A stretch of 64,000 nucleotides of DNA from Streptomyces sp. DT2A-34. GTDB taxonomy: Bacteria > Actinomycetota > Actinomycetes > Streptomycetales > Streptomycetaceae. Each line of letters starts with the position of its first letter. Position 1 is the first letter of the stretch. Positions 1 to 8,698 of this stretch are shown here, one piece after another. Below the pieces are notes generated by a model that worked only from the letters and a program-made list of their open reading frames with translations, did no database searches and was not told the origin of the DNA. The position numbers and the translations under genes were made by a program. The stretch is taken from the NCBI RefSeq assembly GCF_030499515.1, contig NZ_JASTWJ010000001.1, positions 4,506,001-4,570,000 of the forward strand. The letters run 5' to 3'.

Positions 1-566
1 TGTTCATCAGCTTCAGCACGCAGCAGCAGCTAGCCGTTTCGCACGGAGTGCCTGAGTGGCCGTCATACGCCGTGCCCGTGGCCATCGACCTGTTCCTAGT
101 CTGGGCTGTCCGGTCACGCCGTGACATTGCGCTGGCCGTGTCCGTAGCCGTGTCCGCGAACGTGGCTGGTGTCCTTTCCAGCGAAAGCCTGCACGCCGTA
201 GGCACTTGGGTGTCCGCAGCGCTGCACGCCGTATTCCCACTGACCGTCTGGCGAATGCACCGACCAGCGAAGCCGCGTACGCCCGCTGAGGCCCCTGAAG
301 GCGAGCCGCTGGCCATTCCCTTGCCCGAGCCCGCGCTAGCGCTTCCTGTGCCCGCCGAGAGCCTGCCGGACAGCTGGCCGGACGATGACCTGTGGGCGGA
401 CTTTGAAGCGGTCAGCGAGACGGCCACCCCGCCGAAGCCTGATGAAGTCCGGGCGGTCATCGCTGAGTTGAAGTCCACGCATGGCCGTGCAACCGGTCAG
501 ATGCTGGCCGACCACTACGGCGTGAGTCCGCGTACTGGCCGCCGCTATTTGACGCTGGCCGGTTGA
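1..566 (+). CDS. DUF2637/Spd-type membrane protein, 5' truncated by window edge
   Basis: The reading frame is open from base 3, so the gene starts outside the window. The visible part has two hydrophobic helices (around the residues encoded by 60-120 and 130-240), with the phrase VDLFLVWAVRSRRDI-like typical of DUF2637 proteins in actinomycete integrative elements, where such proteins are linked to intramycelial spreading or transfer. A Pro/Ala/Glu-rich linker and a short C-terminal helix-turn-helix-like segment (HYGVSPRTGRRYL) follow. The next gene starts 21 bp downstream. Family assignment is by resemblance; a role in transfer is inferred. The gene marks the first 2.6 kb as accessory DNA rather than core chromosome. 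Confidence 0.7.
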   Translation, partial: FISFSTQQQLAVSHGVPEWPSYAVPVAIDLFLVWAVRSRRDIALAVSVAVSANVAGVLSSESLHAVGTWVSAALHAVFPLTVWRMHRPAKPRTPAEAPEGEPLAIPLPEPALALPVPAESLPDSWPDDDLWADFEAVSETATPPKPDEVRAVIAELKSTHGRATGQMLADHYGVSPRTGRRYLTLAG

Positions 567-587
567 CCAACCCACTAAGGAGAACCC

Positions 588-740
588 GTGACCATCCGCC
601 GTATCCGAGTCCGACTCTGGGAATCCGAGTTCGAGACCCTTGCCCGCCTCGCCGAGGAATCCGGCCGGACCTTCAATGACGTAATGCGCGATGCGCTCCG
701 CCAGCACGCTGAGGAGTACGACAGCGACGAGAGCGCCTAG
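588..740 (+). CDS. Small ribbon-helix-helix-like protein (50 aa)
   Basis: GTG start at 588 with a clear AAGGAG ribosome binding site five bases upstream. The 50-residue product starts TIRRIRVRLWESEFETLARL, then has a second helix ending in an acidic tail (EEYDSDESA). The short beta strand followed by two helices with an 'R.FNDVMRDAL' segment fits small CopG/Arc-type DNA-binding proteins. It sits immediately after the DUF2637 gene in the same direction and probably shares its transcript. Function is not established; it may be a small regulator of the element. Confidence 0.6.
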   Translation: MTIRRIRVRLWESEFETLARLAEESGRTFNDVMRDALRQHAEEYDSDESA

Positions 741-806
741 CACATGGCCCCTGGCTTCGCCGACCCTGGATCACTCAGGGAGACGCGGAGTCGGGGGCTT
801 TCGTAT

Positions 807-1778
807 TCAACGTGCCGCCTGTGCCCGTTTCAGCGCGTCACGGTGTTCCCATGTCCAAGGAGCGTCACGTAGCTCCGCAGGAAGCCCGGCAAGTCCCGCC
901 GTGATGTGGTCGGCGGCATCCGCATGCCGTCCGAGTCCAAGGTTCGCGAGACCCATATTCAGCCGGTTGAACTCAGGCGTAAGCCAGTACGCCGTTTCCG
1001 GGGGAGGAATCGCCGCCGCTTTGTCGGTCAGTCGCTCCGCGTTTTCAACCATGCGCAGCGCATCGTCATGCGCCCCCAGTTCGGCCATGCCTGCGGCAGC
1101 CTGCAACATGTCGCCGAGTCGTTGCGCGGGATGAGCCCCTGGCGTGAATGCTGCTGCCGCGTACCAGCGTGCTACTCCGTCCGGCCTTGCCTGCTGTCGC
1201 GCGAGGTATCCCCGGAAGTTCAGTGCTTGCGCTGCCAGCGTGCCATTCCCGATTTCGTCGGCCAACTCCACAGCTTCGTTCAGCAGTCGCACGGCTTCGG
1301 TGTCTTGCCGATCCTGCGCCAACAGCCATCCGCCGAACTGAACGTATTCCGATGCAACTTCCGCGAGCCTGTCACGCTGCGGTCCCCTGGCGCCTTTCAG
1401 TAGCCGGAGTACTTCGTTCATTTGCGCTGTCGTCGCTGGAATAACGCTGCGAGGCTGCGCCGTGTCATCGAGTCGGCGGTAGGCGGCGAGCACACCAGCC
1501 AGCGCGTCAACGGTCCCGGCGTCCAAACGCGACGGATTCGCGGCACTTCGCTTCACGCGCTCGCTGTCGTCGTCATCAAGCACTGTTGCAGCAAGCGCGC
1601 CGTCTGCCCCTACAAGGGAATCCAGCGAGGATGCCAATTTTGCCGACGGCTTCTGTTTTCCGTTGAACACTCGGGATAGGTAGGCCACGTCGTAATTCAT
1701 GGCGCGAGCGGCAGCCTTCATCGAATATCCGCTGTCCCGTAGCGCCCGGCGGGCAAGATCAGCAAAGTTGTCACGCAT
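807..1778 (-). CDS. XRE-type helix-turn-helix regulator with TPR-like C-terminal domain
   Basis: The 323-aa protein starts at MRDNF, chosen because GAGG lies six bases upstream; an in-frame ATG 45 bases earlier lacks a site. The N-terminal 60 residues form an HTH (SMKAAARAMNYDVAYLSRV), followed by a long helical region with repeated A/L/E patterns resembling the tetratricopeptide-like ligand domain of Streptomyces XRE regulators. It is divergent from the small genes starting at 1900, and the intergenic region holds an inverted repeat. By family it probably represses its own promoter and the divergent genes, which is typical of an element's master control region. The target is inferred, not shown. 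Confidence 0.75.
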   Translation of the reverse strand: MRDNFADLARRALRDSGYSMKAAARAMNYDVAYLSRVFNGKQKPSAKLASSLDSLVGADGALAATVLDDDDSERVKRSAANPSRLDAGTVDALAGVLAAYRRLDDTAQPRSVIPATTAQMNEVLRLLKGARGPQRDRLAEVASEYVQFGGWLLAQDRQDTEAVRLLNEAVELADEIGNGTLAAQALNFRGYLARQQARPDGVARWYAAAAFTPGAHPAQRLGDMLQAAAGMAELGAHDDALRMVENAERLTDKAAAIPPPETAYWLTPEFNRLNMGLANLGLGRHADAADHITAGLAGLPAELRDAPWTWEHRDALKRAQAAR

Positions 1779-1791
1779 CGTGAACCTCGGC

Positions 1792-1826
1792 GGGTTGACT
1801 GGTGTTACTCCCATGGTAGTCAACCC
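1792..1826. promoter_or_regulatory. Operator-like inverted repeat between divergent genes
   Basis: A perfect 9-bp inverted repeat (GGGTTGACT at 1792-1800, AGTCAACCC at 1818-1826) with a 17-bp spacer is followed by a third half-site, GGTCAACTC, from 1827. It lies just upstream of the XRE regulator start and in the control region of the divergent small genes. The most likely role is a binding site for that regulator. The TTGACT hexamers also look like -35 boxes on both strands. Confidence 0.5.
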
Positions 1827-1899
1827 TGGTCAACTCCCGCGTAGCGCTTGCAGGTCGAAGCATGGACGTATGACGGGAGCCGACGAGGGGACAGCGACC

Positions 1900-2079
1900 A
1901 TGGCGAGCCAAACCACGGCGGATACGGACGCGCGACGGCATGAGTACACGACGTACAGCCCGCCCGGCGAGAAGTGCCGGAAGTGCCTTAAGCCGTTCAA
2001 GACGCTGGAGACGTGCCGCCGCGTGGCCAACGGTGGGTCGAATGCCGACCGGTACGAACACCGCGAGTGCCCGGCATGA
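1900..2079 (+). CDS. Small Cys-containing protein (59 aa)
   Basis: ATG at 1900, preceded by GAGGGG about nine bases upstream; an alternative ATG at 1870 would add ten residues. The product is basic and contains CRKC and two further Cys/His residues (ETCRR, HREC), a plausible small zinc ribbon. It is the first gene of three on the + strand joined by ATGA-type overlaps, opposite the XRE regulator. Such proteins are common and uncharacterised in Streptomyces phage-like elements. No function can be assigned. Confidence 0.55.
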   Translation: MASQTTADTDARRHEYTTYSPPGEKCRKCLKPFKTLETCRRVANGGSNADRYEHRECPA

Positions 2080-2318
2080 CCGCTCCCGCAAAACGCCGCT
2101 ACGTCCGAGTGAGCGCCTTACCGGACCCGGAGCTAGTGAGCCTCATAGATGAGTCGCCGTACGCGGATTCACCGGAAGGCTGGTGGACGGAACACGGCGG
2201 AGCGCTGGACACGCGTTCAGGGGTCGTCTATTTCCCGCCCGGTTCGAACCGGCCGCCGAGTCCGTTTCCCTGCCGTCTCTGCGACCGGTCGCGCCGTGCG
2301 AGAGAAGGTAAGGCGTGA
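2076..2318 (+). CDS. Hypothetical protein (80 aa), element-borne
   Basis: The ATG at 2076 overlaps the previous stop codon (ATGA), indicating translational coupling. The 80-aa product ends in a Cys-containing motif (FPCRLCDRSRR), a possible metal site. No family recognised. It forms the middle of a three-gene run with the genes at 1900 and 2315. Confidence 0.5.
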   Translation: MTAPAKRRYVRVSALPDPELVSLIDESPYADSPEGWWTEHGGALDTRSGVVYFPPGSNRPPSPFPCRLCDRSRRAREGKA

Positions 2319-2542
2319 TGCTGCCTGAGCCGCCCGTAGAGGATTTGATGATCCCGGACCTACGGACGCCCCGTGCCGGTCCCGTAGACCCGGAAACCTG
2401 CCCCACATGCGCCACGCTCAAGGGTCGTCTTGCATGTGCGCTTGACGCCCACCGTCCCAGTCAGGCATCCCACGTCATCCGCGCTATGTACGTGCACATG
2501 CGGCAAGGGCACCCGCGCGACAGCCGCAACGTAACTCTCTGA
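2315..2542 (+). CDS. Hypothetical protein (75 aa), element-borne
   Basis: GTG at 2315 (or the adjacent ATG at 2318) overlaps the stop of the preceding gene. The product has a CPTC motif, two His in a helix and a C-terminal H-rich part (HVIRAMYVHMRQGHP), which could be a small zinc finger. It is the last gene before the core chromosome resumes. A GC-rich hairpin with a TTT tail near 2582-2612 may end the transcript. Function unknown. Confidence 0.5.
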   Translation: MMLPEPPVEDLMIPDLRTPRAGPVDPETCPTCATLKGRLACALDAHRPSQASHVIRAMYVHMRQGHPRDSRNVTL

Positions 2543-2800
2543 CCCCGGACTCAGCGCGTCGGCTGCCCCCGTCTGTGTGCCCTCCCCCGTGGCGCATGGG
2601 CGGGGGCTTTGTGCTGCTCGCTTCCGCTGGTCAGGTAGCGCGCTGGTCATGCCATCGTTTGTGACGTAAGGTTTGCGTATTCCCACTTGGTCATGTGGCC
2701 GACTTTATCCGTTGCCCGCAGGGGTCCACGCGGCCGACCGCTGTCAGGTTGTCCACAGGCTGCCGCGTGACTCGCGCGGCGACTGGTTAGGCTCGAAGGC

Positions 2801-3778
2801 GTGAGCAGGCTCCAGGTCGTCAGCGGCAAGGGCGGGACCGGAAAGACCACGGTCGCCGCCGCGCTCGCGCTCGCCCTCGCCACCGAGGGGAAGCGGACGC
2901 TTCTCGTCGAGGTGGAGGGCAGGCAGGGCATCGCGCAGCTCTTCGAGACAGAGGCGCTGCCATATGAGGAGCGGAAGATCGCCGTCGCTCCAGGGGGCGG
3001 GGAGGTGTACGCCCTCGCCATCGACCCCGAACTGGCCCTTCTGGACTACCTCCAGATGTTCTACAAGATGGGCGGCGCCGGCCGGGCCCTGAAGAAGCTC
3101 GGCGCCATCGACTTCGCCACCACCATCGCGCCGGGGCTGAGGGACGTCCTTCTGACCGGCAAGGCGTGTGAGGCGGTGCGGCGCAAGGAGAAGAGCGGGC
3201 GGTTCGTCTACGACTACGTGGTCATGGACGCGCCCCCCACCGGGCGCATCACTCGCTTCCTCAACGTCAATGACGAGGTCGCCGGGCTCGCGAAGATCGG
3301 GCCGATACACAATCAGGCGCAGGCCGTGATGCGGGTGCTGAAGTCGGCGGAGACGGCCGTGCACCTGGTGACGTTGCTGGAGGAGATGCCCGTCCAGGAG
3401 ACCGCGGACGGGATCGCCGAGCTGCGGGCGGCGCGGCTGCCGGTGGGGCGGATCATCGTGAACATGGTGCGGCCCGAGGTGTTGGACGCGACCGACCTGG
3501 AACTCGTACGCAGTGTGCCGCGCGCCGCCATGGCCAAGTCGCTGTCCTCGGCCGGGCTGGGCGGGGCGCGGCGCGGCGGGAACGCCGAGCGACTGGTGGA
3601 CCCGCTGCTGGCGCAGGCCGGCGAGTACGCCGAGCGGCACGCGCTGGAGCACGAGCAGCGGGCGGTCCTGGAGGAGTTGGGGCTGCCGGTGCACGAACTG
3701 CCCCTGCTGGCCGAGGGCATGGATCTGGCGGGCCTGTACGAACTCGCGGGTGAGCTTCGGGAACAGGGCCTGTCATGA
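2801..3778 (+). CDS. ArsA-family P-loop ATPase (first of pair)
   Basis: A 325-aa protein with a GTG start and the deviant Walker A motif SGKGGTGKTT at residues 7-16, typical of the ArsA/GET3/MinD class of anion-transport-type ATPases. A switch region DAPPTGR lies near residue 145. It lacks the membrane-insertion and metal-site elements needed to claim arsenic export, and no arsB or arsR is nearby. A second ArsA-like gene follows 52 bp downstream in the same direction, and wblA lies opposite. This pair upstream of wblA is the conserved Streptomyces arrangement. Cellular role is not established; a heterodimeric ATPase is a reasonable inference. Confidence 0.85.
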   Translation: MSRLQVVSGKGGTGKTTVAAALALALATEGKRTLLVEVEGRQGIAQLFETEALPYEERKIAVAPGGGEVYALAIDPELALLDYLQMFYKMGGAGRALKKLGAIDFATTIAPGLRDVLLTGKACEAVRRKEKSGRFVYDYVVMDAPPTGRITRFLNVNDEVAGLAKIGPIHNQAQAVMRVLKSAETAVHLVTLLEEMPVQETADGIAELRAARLPVGRIIVNMVRPEVLDATDLELVRSVPRAAMAKSLSSAGLGGARRGGNAERLVDPLLAQAGEYAERHALEHEQRAVLEELGLPVHELPLLAEGMDLAGLYELAGELREQGLS

Positions 3779-3830
3779 GTTCGTTCACCTATCGGGAGCC
3801 GTACGCGGTACGTCGGAAGCAGGGGATGTC

Positions 3831-5231
3831 ATGAGTCCGGAACCCGCCCACGCGCACGACGCCGCCCGCCGGCCGCACCACCCCGCTCACCTCTCCCCCG
3901 CGCGCGTGCTCGACCTCGACCCGCTGCTCGACGACCCGAAGACCCGCATCGTGGTGTGCTGCGGCTCGGGCGGCGTCGGCAAGACCACGACCGCGGCGGC
4001 GCTGGGGCTGCGGGCCGCCGAGCGGGGGCGGAAAGTGGTCGTGCTGACCATCGACCCGGCCCGCCGGCTCGCCCAGTCCATGGGCATCGACTCGCTGGAC
4101 AACACCCCGCGCCGGGTGAAGGGCGTCGAGGGCGACGGCGAGCTGCACGCGATGATGCTCGACATGAAGCGCACCTTCGACGAGATCGTCGAGGCGCACG
4201 CGGACCCGGAGCGGGCGTCCGCGATCCTGGGCAACCCCTTCTACCAGTCGCTCTCGGCGGGCTTCGCGGGCACGCAGGAGTACATGGCGATGGAGAAGCT
4301 GGGCCAGCTGCGGGCCAGGGACGAGTGGGACCTCATCGTCGTCGACACGCCGCCGTCCCGCTCGGCGCTGGACTTCCTGGACGCGCCCAAGCGGCTCGGC
4401 TCGTTCCTGGACGGCAAGCTGATCCGCGTGCTGCTGGCCCCGGCGAAGGTCGGCGGGCGCGCGGGGATGAAGTTCCTGAACGTCGGCATGTCGATGATGA
4501 CGGGGGCGCTGGGCAAGCTGCTGGGCGGGCAGCTGCTGAAGGACGTCCAGACGTTCGTGGCCGCGATGGACTCGATGTTCGGGGGCTTTCGTACGCGCGC
4601 GGACGCGACGTACAAGCTGCTTCAGGCACCCGGGACGGCGTTCCTCGTCGTGGCGGCCCCGGAGCGGGACGCGCTGCGTGAGGCCGCGTACTTCGTGGAG
4701 CGGCTGGCCGCCGAGGACATGCCGCTCGCCGGTCTGGTGCTCAACCGGGTCCACGGCAGCGGCGCCGACCGGCTGTCCGCCGAGCGGGCGCTCGCCGCCG
4801 CGGAAAATCTTGAAGAGCCCCGCATTGTGGATCAGGAGGGCGGGAAAGCTGGACTTCGTAACTCCCCCGACACGTACGACAGTTCAGAATCGGCCGCTTC
4901 CGAGGCACCGGCTCCTGACGAAGGCTCCCCCGCCGTCACGGACATGGAGCGAACCGCGGCCACGGACGAGCCACAGGCCGCCACCCCGCATCTGGAGCGG
5001 TCCGTCGACCAGCTCACGGCAGGCCTGTTGAGGCTGCACGCCGAGCGGATGCAACTGCTCTCACGCGAGCAGCGCACGCGTGACCGCTTCACCGCGCTCC
5101 ACCCCGAGGTGGCGGTGGCCGAAGTGGCCGCGCTGCCCGGCGATGTGCATGACCTCGCCGGCCTGCGGGACATCGGACACCGGCTCGCGGCCAATCGGCC
5201 GGAGCTGCCTGATCCCGCGGTCGGCGCCTGA
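3831..5231 (+). CDS. ArsA-family P-loop ATPase (second of pair)
   Basis: A 466-aa product starting at ATG 3831, preceded by AGGGG. An N-terminal His/Pro/Ala-rich leader precedes the deviant Walker A motif GSGGVGKTTT near residue 43. DTPPSR, the ArsA-type switch II, is near residue 173, and LTIDPARRLAQSMG (switch I type) follows the P-loop. A poorly conserved, acidic insertion (about residues 325-390) interrupts the C-terminal half. It pairs with the ATPase upstream and runs convergent with wblA across an 87-bp gap. ATPase family is certain; substrate unknown. Confidence 0.85.
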   Translation: MSPEPAHAHDAARRPHHPAHLSPARVLDLDPLLDDPKTRIVVCCGSGGVGKTTTAAALGLRAAERGRKVVVLTIDPARRLAQSMGIDSLDNTPRRVKGVEGDGELHAMMLDMKRTFDEIVEAHADPERASAILGNPFYQSLSAGFAGTQEYMAMEKLGQLRARDEWDLIVVDTPPSRSALDFLDAPKRLGSFLDGKLIRVLLAPAKVGGRAGMKFLNVGMSMMTGALGKLLGGQLLKDVQTFVAAMDSMFGGFRTRADATYKLLQAPGTAFLVVAAPERDALREAAYFVERLAAEDMPLAGLVLNRVHGSGADRLSAERALAAAENLEEPRIVDQEGGKAGLRNSPDTYDSSESAASEAPAPDEGSPAVTDMERTAATDEPQAATPHLERSVDQLTAGLLRLHAERMQLLSREQRTRDRFTALHPEVAVAEVAALPGDVHDLAGLRDIGHRLAANRPELPDPAVGA

Positions 5232-5318
5232 GGGAGACCTGTTGGGCCCGCCCGAGGGCAGACCCTGTCCGCAGTGTGCGAGGAGGTCCGCAGTGTGCGA
5301 GGAGACCTCGTGGGCCCC

Positions 5319-5657
5319 TCAGCTCACCGCCGCGTAGTTCTCGTACACCTCGTCGTCGTCGAGCGGCAGGATGCCTGCCCCTCGCTCGTACTCCGTGCGC
5401 GCCGTCTCCAGCAGTCGGCGCCAGGAGGTCACCGTTGGTCGCCTGCGCAGCAGTGCGCGGCGCTCCCGCTCCGTCATGCCTCCCCACACGCCGAACTCGA
5501 CGCGATTGTCCAGCGCGTCCGCCAGGCACTCCGTGCGCACCGGGCATCCGGTGCACACCGCCTTGGCCCTGTTCTGCGCTGCTCCCTGAACGAACAGTTC
5601 ATCCGGATCGGTAGTGCGGCAGGCCGCCTGCGCACTCCAGTCGACTACCCAGCCCAT
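5319..5657 (-). CDS. wblA: WhiB-like Fe-S regulator WblA
   Basis: The start MGWVVDW gives 112 aa, the usual WblA length; an upstream in-frame ATG would add 19 residues. Four cysteines expected to hold a [4Fe-4S] cluster are visible: one in AACR, then CTGCPVRTEC. The WhiB turn FGVWGGMTERERR follows, with a basic C-terminal segment (RRRPTVTSW) for DNA binding. WblA is a global developmental regulator in Streptomyces that influences the switch to sporulation and antibiotic production. The flanking ArsA pair and class A PBP match the conserved wblA neighbourhood. A long upstream non-coding region suggests complex control. Confidence 0.95.
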   Translation of the reverse strand: MGWVVDWSAQAACRTTDPDELFVQGAAQNRAKAVCTGCPVRTECLADALDNRVEFGVWGGMTERERRALLRRRPTVTSWRRLLETARTEYERGAGILPLDDDEVYENYAAVS

Positions 5658-6192
5658 ACCGGCGCCGTCCTCTCCCGAATCGAGGCTCCCCCACGGCGGC
5701 AGCGGCATATTCACCGCCGCCAGTTGAGGACGTTACGGAAGGTGGGCACAGCGCAACACCCCCTTCGGGCCCAATCTTGAATGGCCCGAACGGACTATGC
5801 GTAAGCGGCAGATCACCCGGGGGAGTGAGCTGGCGACATGCGTGACTTTCCTGGCAAACCGGGACAGTTCAGTTGAGTCACAACGGACGCCGGATGACAC
5901 ACAAGGCGGATTCGGACACGCGCCCACCAAAAAAGTGGGGAACCTCCGCAACGATTCGGGGTCGCCGGACGTATTGATACGTGGCCGCACTGCTGTGACA
6001 GTTGAGAGCAGCTTAGGCCAAGGCCTGCACGCCTGTCCGGGAAATGCGAAGGTGGACGGCCGACTTTGCCGTGCCATGGCCTGCGTCAGCGCACGCCCCC
6101 TTCACAAGGCCATGGCCAACATCACCTCACCGTGCCCCGTTCAGGGGCCGTCGGCCCTTGGTTCGCTCATCTCTACGGTTTAGGCTGCCCCC
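5658..6192. promoter_or_regulatory. Long divergent control region wblA / PBP
   Basis: A 535-bp stretch without a convincing gene separates wblA from the divergent PBP gene. Open frames here lack plausible codon bias and are judged shadows. Base composition is visibly lower in GC than the flanks (for example around 5860-6010), as expected for promoter DNA. It should hold the wblA promoter and leader and the PBP promoter; no regulator site could be named with confidence by eye. Confidence 0.55.
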
Positions 6193-8484
6193 ATGCCAAA
6201 GAAGCGCTCAGGCGGTGGTCTGTCGCCCACGCAGCAGGCGGCCAAGTTCCTCGGTGTCAGTGTGCTCGCGGGAGCCGTGCTGGCCGGCATCGCACTGCCC
6301 GCCGTCGGCGCGCTGGGGCTTGCCGCCAAGGGATCGGTCGAGAGTTTCGACGAACTCCCGGCCAACCTCAAGACGCCGCCGCTGAGTCAGCGCACCACGA
6401 TCCTGGACGCCAAGGGCGGCACGATCGCCACGGTCTACTCGCGCGACCGTACGGTGGTCGACCTCAAGGACATCTCGCCGTACATGCAGAAGGCGATCGT
6501 CGCCATCGAGGACGCCCGCTTCTACCAGCACGGCGCGGTCGACCTGAAGGGCGTCCTGCGTGCCCTCAACCGCAACGCCCAGAGCGGCGGCGTCAGCGAG
6601 GGCGCGTCCACCCTCACCCAGCAGTACGTGAAGAACGTCTTCGTCGAGGAGGCCGGCGACGACGCGACGAAGGTCGCGCAGGCCACCCAGCAGACCATCG
6701 GCCGCAAGATCAAGGAGCTGAAGTACGCGATCCAGGTCGAGGAGGAGCTCGGCAAGAAGAAGATCCTCGAGAACTACCTGAACATCACGTTCTTCGGCCA
6801 GCAGGCGTACGGCGTCGAGGCCGCCGCCCAGCGCTACTTCTCCAAGTCCGCCAAGGACCTCAAGCTCCAGGAAGCGGCGCTGCTCGCCGGCATCGTCCAG
6901 TCGCCCAGCCGCTACGACCCGGTCAACGACGAGGCCGAGGCCACCAAGCGGCGCAACACCGTGCTGCAGCGCATGGCCGAGCTCGGCGACGTCTCCCAGG
7001 CGGAGGCCGACAAGGCCAAGGAGACCCCGCTCGGCCTGAAGGTCAGCAAGCCCAAGAACGGCTGCATCACCGCGGTCAAGGGCGCCAGCTTCTTCTGCAG
7101 GTACGTCGAGAAGGTCTTCCTCAGCGACCCGGTCTTCGGCAAGAACCGCGAGGCCCGCGCCAAGGTCTGGAACCAGGGCGGCCTGACCATCACGACCACC
7201 CTCGACCCCCAGGCCCAGGAGTCGGTCCAGGCCTCGCTCAAGGACCACGTCAACCAGACGGACAAGGTCGCGGCCGCGGCCACCCTGGTCGAGCCCGGCA
7301 CCGGCAAGATCCTCGGCATGGGCCAGTCGAAGCCGTTCGGCTACGGCAAGAACGAGACCGAGCTCAACTACTCGGTCGACTCGGCGTACGGCGGCTCCAA
7401 CTTCGGCTTCCCGACCGGTTCGACGTTCAAGCCGTTCGTGGCGGCGGCCGCGCTGGAGGAGGGGCGGCCCCCGACGCAGGAGTACCCCGCCCCGTACGAG
7501 ATGCCGTACCCGAAGACGGTGCGGGGCTGCGAGAAGCCCTGGGTCAACGACGGCGGCTACAAGCTGGAGAACGAGAACGAGTCCGAGGTCGGCCCCTACC
7601 GGCTCGAGGACGCCATGGCCAAGTCGGTCAACACGTACTTCGTGCAGATGATCGAGGACATCGGCATGTGCCCGGTGGTCAACATCACCGACAAGCTGCA
7701 CGTCCGGCAGGGCAACGGCGACAAGATCCCCGAGGTGCCGTCGTCGATGACGCTCGGCTCGACCGGTATCTCGCCGCTCACCATGGCGAGCGCGTACGCG
7801 GCCTTCGCCTCCCGCGGTATGTACTGCACCCCGATCGCCATCGAGTCGATCACGCAGAAGGTCGGCGGCCAGCAGAAGTCCCTGGAGGTGCCCAAGTCGA
7901 CCTGCTCGCGCGCGATGTCCGAGAAGACCGCGGACACCATCAACACCCTGCTGCGCGGTGTCGTCGACTCCGGTACGGGCCAGGAGGCCGGTCTCACCGA
8001 CCGCCAGAGCGCCGGTAAGACGGGTACGACGGACGAGCGCCGCAACGCCTGGTTCGTCGGCTACACGCCGAACCTCTCCGGCGCCGTCTGGGTCGGCAGC
8101 GCCACCCAGAAGGTCAAGATGCGCAACATCTACATCGGCGGCCAGTACCACGACCTGGTCTTCGGTGGCCGGGTCCCCGGCCCGATCTGGCGGGACGCCA
8201 TGGCCGGCGCCCTGGAGGGCAAGCCCGTGGACAGCTTCAACATCGTCGACATCCCGCGGGGTGACCCCCGGGACCGCGGTGACGGAGACGGCGACGAGGA
8301 CGGCAACGGGAACGGGAACGGCGACAACGACGGGGACAACGGCGACAACGTCATCGGCGGCCTGGTCAACGGCGGCAACACCGGCGGCACGGACGGCGGC
8401 GCCTTCCCGACACCGACCTTCTCGATCCCGGAGGGCTGGTGGCAGGGCCAGAGCAACGGCAACGGCAACGGGGGCCGCGACTGA
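6193..8484 (+). CDS. Class A penicillin-binding protein (glycosyltransferase/transpeptidase)
   Basis: A bifunctional peptidoglycan synthase of 763 aa. Residues 14-45 form an N-terminal membrane anchor after a basic start. The GT51 domain shows EDARFYQHGAVD and GASTLTQQYVKN. The transpeptidase domain has the SxxK motif STFK (near residue 412), the SxN motif SVN (near 478) and KTGT (near 612), so both activities look intact. The C terminus carries a Gly/Asp/Asn-rich low-complexity tail (from about residue 700), likely surface-exposed and flexible. It polymerises and crosslinks glycan outside the membrane. It is divergent from wblA and convergent with the YqeY gene, separated by a strong hairpin. 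Confidence 0.95.
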   Translation: MPKKRSGGGLSPTQQAAKFLGVSVLAGAVLAGIALPAVGALGLAAKGSVESFDELPANLKTPPLSQRTTILDAKGGTIATVYSRDRTVVDLKDISPYMQKAIVAIEDARFYQHGAVDLKGVLRALNRNAQSGGVSEGASTLTQQYVKNVFVEEAGDDATKVAQATQQTIGRKIKELKYAIQVEEELGKKKILENYLNITFFGQQAYGVEAAAQRYFSKSAKDLKLQEAALLAGIVQSPSRYDPVNDEAEATKRRNTVLQRMAELGDVSQAEADKAKETPLGLKVSKPKNGCITAVKGASFFCRYVEKVFLSDPVFGKNREARAKVWNQGGLTITTTLDPQAQESVQASLKDHVNQTDKVAAAATLVEPGTGKILGMGQSKPFGYGKNETELNYSVDSAYGGSNFGFPTGSTFKPFVAAAALEEGRPPTQEYPAPYEMPYPKTVRGCEKPWVNDGGYKLENENESEVGPYRLEDAMAKSVNTYFVQMIEDIGMCPVVNITDKLHVRQGNGDKIPEVPSSMTLGSTGISPLTMASAYAAFASRGMYCTPIAIESITQKVGGQQKSLEVPKSTCSRAMSEKTADTINTLLRGVVDSGTGQEAGLTDRQSAGKTGTTDERRNAWFVGYTPNLSGAVWVGSATQKVKMRNIYIGGQYHDLVFGGRVPGPIWRDAMAGALEGKPVDSFNIVDIPRGDPRDRGDGDGDEDGNGNGNGDNDGDNGDNVIGGLVNGGNTGGTDGGAFPTPTFSIPEGWWQGQSNGNGNGGRD

Positions 8485-8506
8485 CGCGGCCGGCCGGACC
8501 GAACGA

Positions 8507-8574
8507 GGGTCCTTGAGACGCCGGGGTCCTTGAGACGCCGGGGCCCTTGAGACACCGAGGTCCTTGAGACAGAG
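8507..8574. repeat. Four tandem 17-bp repeats downstream of PBP gene
   Basis: Four consecutive copies of a 17-bp unit built on GGTCCTTGAGACGCCGG, with CCTTGAG recurring at 8511, 8528, 8545 and 8562. Copies 1 and 2 are nearly identical; copies 3 and 4 carry substitutions. The array lies immediately before the terminator hairpin. Function unknown; likely slippage-generated. Confidence 0.85.
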
Positions 8575-8630
8575 ACGGCCCCTGTCCCTCCGTACGAGGT
8601 GTTCATGTCGTACGGAGGGACAGGGGCCGT
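8575..8630. terminator. Bidirectional terminator, 23-bp perfect hairpin
   Basis: Arms 8575-8597 and 8608-8630 are perfectly complementary over 23 bp with a 10-nt loop (GGTGTTCATG). It lies between the convergent PBP and YqeY genes. Streptomyces terminators often lack a long U tract, so a bidirectional intrinsic terminator is the natural reading. Confidence 0.85.
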
Positions 8631-8698
8631 AAGTCGTACGGGCCCTGGGGCCGGGGCCGAGGCCGGGGCCTGCGGTCCGGGCCGCGTGCCTGTGGGCG

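Noticed and set aside
2801..5231. Arsenic resistance operon
   Set aside because: ArsA-like ATPases alone, without arsB, arsC or arsR; the locus matches the conserved wblA neighbourhood.
6208..8151. Long minus-strand frame opposite the PBP gene
   Set aside because: It is the antisense shadow of a clearly functional PBP with all motifs; its composition reflects high-GC third positions.
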